Assembly (NCBI RefSeq): GCF_001540865.1
Contig: NC_033638.1
Span: forward strand, 9,577,928 to 9,641,927
Direction: 5' to 3'
Source of the DNA: Ananas comosus
Taxonomy: Eukaryota > Streptophyta > Magnoliopsida > Poales > Bromeliaceae
Length of the DNA: 64,000 bases
Of the stretch, positions 58,765-64,000 are shown piece after piece (position 1 is the first letter of the stretch; the number at the start of each line of letters is the position of its first letter). The translations under genes were made by a program, and so were the position numbers. The notes under the pieces are model-generated. The model saw only the letters and a program-made list of their open reading frames with translations, made no database searches and was not told the DNA's origin.

Positions 58765-58898
58765 TATGTAAAAACGCTTAGTTTATTTTATTTAATAATA
58801 AACTTAGTTAGAAATATGAATCAACTAAGATTCAAACTTGGGATCTCGAGTACCACCCACTAAATCCTTTGCCACTTGTGCTATGAACAGTCGGTCGA
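58765..58898 (-). mobile_element. tRNA-derived SINE (reverse orientation)
   Basis: On the - strand: GACCGACTGTTCATAGCACA-AGTGG (box A region), GGTGGTACTCGAGATCCC, AGTTTGAATC (box B, 58829-58838), TTGATTCATATTTCTAACTA and an AT-rich tail. Same order and spacing as the SINE at 40369-40535, more diverged; lacks the GGTAGCATGC tail. Confidence 0.65.
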
Positions 58899-58900
58899 TA

Positions 58901-59084
58901 TCTCTTATATTAAAGTCCGTAAATTTGTGACTCTCACCGATAATTGAGGGTGCCTAAATTTAGTACACAGTTTAAAAATTAAATAATACTAATCTCTTAT
59001 ATTAAAGTCCGTAAATTTGTGACTCTCACCGGCAATTGAGGGTGCCAAAATTTAGTACACAGTTTAAAAATTAAATAATACTAA
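58901..59084. repeat. two 92-bp tandem units
   Basis: 58901-58992 and 58993-59084 both begin TCTCTTATATTAAAGTCCGT and end TTAAATAATACTAA with only about three differences; a recent tandem duplication of non-coding DNA next to the SINE. Confidence 0.9.
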
Positions 59085-60053
59085 AATTAAAATTTAATGA
59101 AGTGTTAATAAGAGAAAGTTAAATTGAGCGATCCATGTCTAAACGTCCCAGGGGATCTTCATATATTTTTATCCAGACCATATGAAAAGGCGAGACAGAG
59201 TACCTCGTAATTATATGCTCTTTTGTGATTGTAGGAGTGTGAGGCAAACAATGGTTGGGCCTTTCTATTAAAATTTCATATATTCTGAATTCTTTTATAC
59301 TGTTGAATCGATCGGTAAAATTATTATTTTTAAATTTTTTTAATTATTTAGTAAATAATGTCAAAAAATTTTAAAATTTGATTTCTAAATTGTTCTAATA
59401 GCGTAGATCATATTTAATAGAGCTGATCGTCGAATCGAATATCATATCATCGAAAACAACTTGTAAGTACAAAGATTTTCGTACTTTCGAAAGAAGAGAA
59501 TACATACTTCTTAATGTGTATTATTTTTTAGAAAAATTTAAATTCGTATGAATTTTGTAGAAAACTTGGCCAACAAAATACTATTATGTAGAATGCATTC
59601 AATGAGGTGATAATATATGGTACATCTTTCAAAATTTTAAAAATATTTTATTTAATTTTCCACAATCAAAATAGTCTTTTCAATTTAAAAAAATCTTCGA
59701 ATTTATTCTTTTTAAATAAGATACTAGTGGGACTGAATTTTAGAAAAAATATTTTGGTTAGGCAATGAGGAATAAATTTGAAAATTTTAAATAGTAATAA
59801 AGGGTGTAAAAGTGGATGCCTTTTTAAATATTATAAAAGATTTGTAATCTTTGGTATTAGGATGCGTATGAAATGAACGCCTAATTTCCAAAAGTAAACG
59901 GTCGCGATCATTCAGGAAGGTATCCAACGGTACGGACGATAACCAGTTCTCATCACATCCGATCAACGGCCCGCAGGTCTCGTCAACGATACATCCAATT
60001 CCTTTGCGTGTGTACGATCGTTTCCTTGCTTGGAGCTCACGGAGGCCCCAAAA
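59085..60053. other. intergenic region and SAC promoter
   Basis: Contains a degraded copy of the MITE of 55302-55825 (about 59300-59490; CATCGAAAACAACTTGTAAG shared). The last 200 bp are less AT-rich and should be promoter and leader of the SAC gene. Confidence 0.45.
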
Positions 60054-63000
60054 ATGGCGGAGGAGGAAGACGAAGCGGAGATCCTCCGCCGCCTCCATGG
60101 GGATCGCCGGAGCCTCTGCTCCCGAGAGCTCGAGCTCCGCGAATACCCCGACAAGTACGTGATCCGATCCCTCGACCCCGATGCCGCCCCCGACCGCGCC
60201 TTCTCCATTGGCCGCTCCGATGGCCTCCTCCAACCCCTCCTCCCAGGTCCGTACCCCCACCCGCAAAACCCTAACCGGATGATCCTTCCTTGCTATTGAA
60301 TTTAGGGAGTTCAGATCTCTTTCCGTGTAATGTTTCTATTCTTACGTGTTGATTCATTATTCGTTGATGTTGGAAACTCGCGAAATTGTGGCATCTAGAT
60401 TATGCGGAATTGAAACCATTCGATCAATTTGCTATAGATGATATTTGCAATTGTAGAGAATGCAGTAGTGGTCGGTGGAAGATCAAAGATGTAAGCTGCT
60501 GGATACTGACGATCGGGGTGCATAGCTGTTTGCAATGCGATAATCTGGGTCTTGATATGTGGCGATCAAATTGCTCAGTCTTAATCATGTCCAGATCTAT
60601 TCTTATTGATTGAATCTGGAGGAGATTTTGAATTGTTGGATTTTTGTACGCTGCTTGAGGGAATGCCTGGGCATTATTGAAGTTCCGGTGACAGTAAATT
60701 GTATTTACTCTTTGATATGTTTTGGCATCATAATTAGATTTGAAAGTCTAGGTCGACTGTTGCACACTTCTTGAAAGTTAAGATTCTACAGTATCTTCCT
60801 CAAGAATCTCGTCGGAATGGGAAACTATGTCTCAATGATGCGGAGATTAAAGGATATTTATAAATAGCATAATTTATCTTGGGATCTGTTAGTGCGCTTT
60901 TCTCTTATACATCTATTGTATTGCAGGAGATGCCATTTCTGAAAATCCTTGTAAAGTTTCGACGATTTATGGGGTAGCTGGCGTTATAAGATTGCTTGCA
61001 GGTACTCTATTGACTTTGCAATCATGTTTTTCTCAATATATCACTGTCTACAGCTATGTGACATCCCTACAATGCAATAACTCTCATCTGTACCTTTGTA
61101 TGCCTAGTGGAACTTTTTTTAGATGGCTTTTCTTTGTTTGATAACTTATGGAAGAATATTACGCTAATTCTCATAATAGAAAGTTGAGTAGGGATTGTCT
61201 TGTTGAGAGTTTTATTGGCCTTTTAATTTTTCTTGTTATCCAGGAACATATGTGCTCGTAATCACTTCTCGAAAGGATGTCGGGACTTATCACGGTTCCT
61301 CTATCTACCGAGTGAATTCTATGAGATTTTTGCCCTGCAATGAAGCTTTGAAGCATTCAACCTCACAAGAAGTACGGCTTGCAACTAACTGAATGCACTA
61401 TTTTTATAGATATTCTGAAATCATCAGCCTGCTGAATTTTATTCTCTCTTATTATAAGTTTTGACCAGTTTTGGTAAGCTGCTTCTATGCAGAGAAGAGA
61501 TGAAGCATACTTCACGTCCCTTTTGAGTACTGTGGAAACAACACCAGGGTTATATTTTTCATATGAAAGAGATTTAACTGTGAAGTAAGTACTGCATCAT
61601 GCGTGTTCTAGTATGCAATACAATACAGGTCTAATATATTGTGTCTTTTTTACTTTTCTTGATATAAATTTTTCCAATTTAGTATACGCACTTATTTTTG
61701 ATAGCCAGCTTTTATAAATAATACAATCATGTTAGGATATATAAAGCTTCCATAAATCATCTGTTTGTCAGCTTACAGAGGGCATCCAAAGTAGCTGAAG
61801 AGAGAATCTATAAACCACTCTGGAAGCAGGTTAGTTACCATTCAGACGTATTGTGGAGCGTAGTTTCATGTGTGTGTGTATATATTGGAGGAAATTTTGT
61901 TCTCCATTTTGCAAATTTTCTTTGTTTGTTGTTCTACGATGGACTCTCTTGTAGCACCCATTTCTGATGGCAAATTTTTCATGTGCATGCTTTTAAATAT
62001 TTTACATTTTATTTAGGAAAATACTTTTATTTGTAGGACTGTTGAGACTTGTTTGAGATGTATCTCATTGTAGTGTGGGCCTTCAGACTTCAGAGTATGT
62101 TGTGTTGTATGGTTTTTTAGTCACCAGGAGTTTTTAAACTGTATTTTCAAGTTAATTATCACAGTGGATTTATAGATTTTGAGGGCCATGACTTTCTGTA
62201 CTTTTTCTTTTGAAACATTGAGAGCTTAGTATTTTGTTTGCCTATTGTCAATCATTTTTTTTTCTCTTTTCCTTTTTTTGGCTAAATTTGTTTTTAGCGT
62301 GCTTATTCAGGCTGATCCTCGCTTTATTTGGAATAGAAATTTGTTGGAAGAGCTTATTGAGGCTAAGGTAAACATACTTTTAAAAGTGTTTTGCCTATTG
62401 TTAACTGCTCACTTTTGTTTGCCTCTAATAATTAGTTTGTCCCCTTTTTGTTGCAGCTTGACCCCTTCATCATTCCGGTGATACAAGGAAGTATCCTACA
62501 GTTATCATTAAATTCCAGAAAAATAAATGAATTTCAGTGCTTCTTAAAATACCACGTTCTTGTAATATCTGTTTTGCATTGCTTTTCTACTCTGGATTCT
62601 ATAGACATTATGGTAATCATGCCTCTCAGTAGTAATTCTGGATCTACATTATTCATATGGAGTATCCTTAACAGCATCTTATGCTTTCAGACCATACAAT
62701 TCACCTTAAAAGAAATTCCTGTGAAAATTACATTGATCTCGCGAAGGTGCAATAGGCGACTAGGTATAATTTTATGGAGAACATCAAAAGTCTTCCTGTT
62801 TGCTGAAATAGATCAGATAACTATTATAAGATGATAAGTTGGCATGAACTCATCTTTCTGTTCGACTTGATTGTAATACAGTTGTTGTATTGTCAATTTC
62901 AGGAACAAGAATGTGGAGACGAGGAGCAAATCTTGAAGGAGCCACTGCAAATTTTGTTGAGACTGAGCAGTTGGTTGAGTTTGAGGGTTTTAGATCCTCA

Positions 63001-63540
63001 TTTTTACAGGTTGCCTTGTGATCTAATTTTATGAACTTATGGGAGCCAATACGCTGATAGAAACAGATGCTAAGTAACATGGACCTTTTTCCCCATTCGA
63101 TAGTCGTTTCCAGTTAATATTTCTCTTAGCGTGAAAAATTGTAGTGTATATCTTATATATCACGGGAAAGAGCTAGATATTAGTTTATTCTAATGCATAA
63201 AAAAACTCGAGGAGTTGATCTGATTCCATAAATCATTTTATTTTTCCTGATTGCTGAAATGCTAATTCTCTTGTTAGGTTCGCGGTTCAATTCCTCTTCT
63301 TTGGGAGCAAATAGTGGATTTAAGTTACAAACCACGGCTTAACATAATCAATCATGAAGAGACGGTAACAATTTTGTTGCAATCTCTTGCTAACCTAGCT
63401 AAATACTAATATCCTTGGTAAAAAATTGCTCTTCTGAACTCTAAATTAATTGATGCTTGTAGCCGAAGGTTGTTCAACGTCATTTTCATGATCTTGTGCA
63501 AAGATATGGGGAGACAATAGCAGTCGACCTGACTGATAAA
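60054..63540 (+). CDS. SAC7: SAC-domain phosphoinositide phosphatase (RHD4/SAC7-like), 3' end beyond window
   Basis: Membrane-associated phosphatase acting on PI4P and related lipids; RHD4/SAC7 controls root hair growth. Exons: 60054-60246, 60927-61001, 61244-61371, 61493-61584, 61772-61829, 62311-62367, 62457-62490, 62683-62763, 62903-63009, 63278-63364, 63463-63540 (990 nt, 330 codons, in frame); the rest lies to the right. Seen: SAC N-domain with IYGVAGVIRLLAGTYVLVIT, YFSYERDLTVNLQRAS, WNRNLLEELIEAKLDPFIIP, VIQGSFQTIQ, TLISRRCNRRLGTRMWRRGA, TANFVETEQLVEFEGFRSSF, and VRGSIPLLWEQIVDLSYKPR. The catalytic CX5R(T/S) motif would come after 63540. The frame requires an intron at 62491-62682 that is U12-like with GT-AT ends. 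A plant group of SAC6/7/8 fits; SAC7 is a guess among them. Confidence 0.93.
62491..62682 (+). other. apparent U12-type intron with GT-AT termini in the SAC gene
   Basis: The 5' splice site is A|GTATCCTAC, close to the U12 consensus GTATCCTT. A perfect U12 branch-site match, TCCTTAAC, lies at 62665-62672. From the branch A (62671) it is 11 nt to the exon start, the optimum for U12 introns. The exon must begin GCTTTCAG to give the conserved QGSFQT, so the intron ends AT. Using the AG at 62689-62690 instead shifts the frame to an early stop. Confidence 0.7.
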
Positions 63541-64000
63541 GTAAGTTTCTAGTTTGCATTGCATGCTTAGCTTTTCATGGGTTCTGCTTTTAATCCTGAC
63601 AATGCTGCTATTTCATCTTAGCTTTAATTAGGACATGGAGACATTTCCTGTTACCTTGTTTATTATTCTTTAGTCCATTTTTAATAACTGGATGCATAAC
63701 AGGCATTATTAGCTGGCATGTTGCTCATGCCACTCTCTCAAACTAGGATTTATTGCTTTGGCTTTGCTAAAAGGCTTACATAATTCTGACCTATTAGGGT
63801 TCAATCTGTAGAAGGAGAGCATCCATATGTTATGCTAAACATAAAGATTTCTCTGCAGAAATGATAGAAGTTCACCTGATGATCAGAGCTGTAGTATCTT
63901 GTTAATTCACGTGCAGCTGTGAAGGTTGTTCTGGAGTTCACACATTTGCTAGTAATATCACTGAGAAAACTGATATCTAGTAGTAAATATTCTTTTTTTT
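63541..64000. other. SAC gene intron, open at window end
   Basis: Begins with the GTAAGT donor after DLTDK; no further SAC exon recognised before 64000. Confidence 0.7.

Noticed and set aside
62448..62834. 128-aa frame read through the U12-like intron
   Set aside because: It breaks the conserved SAC sequence after QGS and picks up unrelated residues until the next exon in another frame.

Overview
This is a stretch of nuclear genome from a flowering plant. It is probably a non-grass monocot of the commelinid type; pineapple-like is my best guess, made from gene style only. The evidence is intron-rich genes with GT-AG introns, GC-rich alanine/arginine/glycine-rich first exons (AMP deaminase, SAC phosphatase), AT-rich intergenic DNA, long (TA)n tracts, and many short non-autonomous transposons and SINEs. 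Nine protein-coding genes are supported by spliced reading frames that close exactly. Two of them run off the window ends.

Layout. 23-703 (-): RanBP1, 3' end outside the window. 1922-5847 (-): EBP1/PA2G4-type growth regulator, 9 exons, 398 aa. 5848-9408: AT-rich intergenic DNA with a TRIM-like pair of direct repeats, then an ABRE/G-box-rich promoter. 9409-9781 (+): Em/group-1 LEA gene. Its last exon and 1.7 kb downstream recur at 11621-13453, directly after a single N, followed by a Helitron-like element. 18627-26178 (+): AMP deaminase, 19 exons, 886 aa. 30023-33149 (-): a trichome-birefringence-like (TBL) polysaccharide O-acetyltransferase. 33150-43688: transposon-rich, with a 585-bp foldback element made of palindromes, a 515-bp CACTA element, a SINE with perfect target duplications, and a duplicated block abutting an N. 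43689-46904 (+): glutamine-dependent asparagine synthetase, 13 exons, 590 aa. 47333-49056 (-): a second TBL gene. 50695-53039 (-): acetylornithine aminotransferase, 467 aa. 54164-54534 and 57329-57700 (-): a tandem pair of PSY-type tyrosine-sulfated peptide hormone precursors, too short and too split to show as single long frames. 60054-63540 (+): SAC-domain phosphoinositide phosphatase (RHD4/SAC7-like), 3' end outside the window.

How they relate. This is ordinary eukaryotic gene order, not an operon. Asparagine synthetase and acetylornithine aminotransferase both serve nitrogen and amino-acid metabolism. The two TBL genes are paralogues with four introns at equivalent places. The PSY pair is a local duplication that includes part of the promoter.

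Most notable observations: (1) the SAC gene has an apparent U12-type intron with GT...AT ends; (2) the second PSY gene keeps the signal peptide, DY-PP core and EPSD tail but has lost the NPxHDPxVPP body of the hormone; (3) two of the single-N positions separate near-identical 1.4-1.9 kb blocks, best read as unmerged allelic contig ends, one of which reveals a filled and an empty insertion site of a Helitron-like element; (4) a foldback transposon is built from six near-identical palindromes; (5) asparagine synthetase has a GC-AG first intron.
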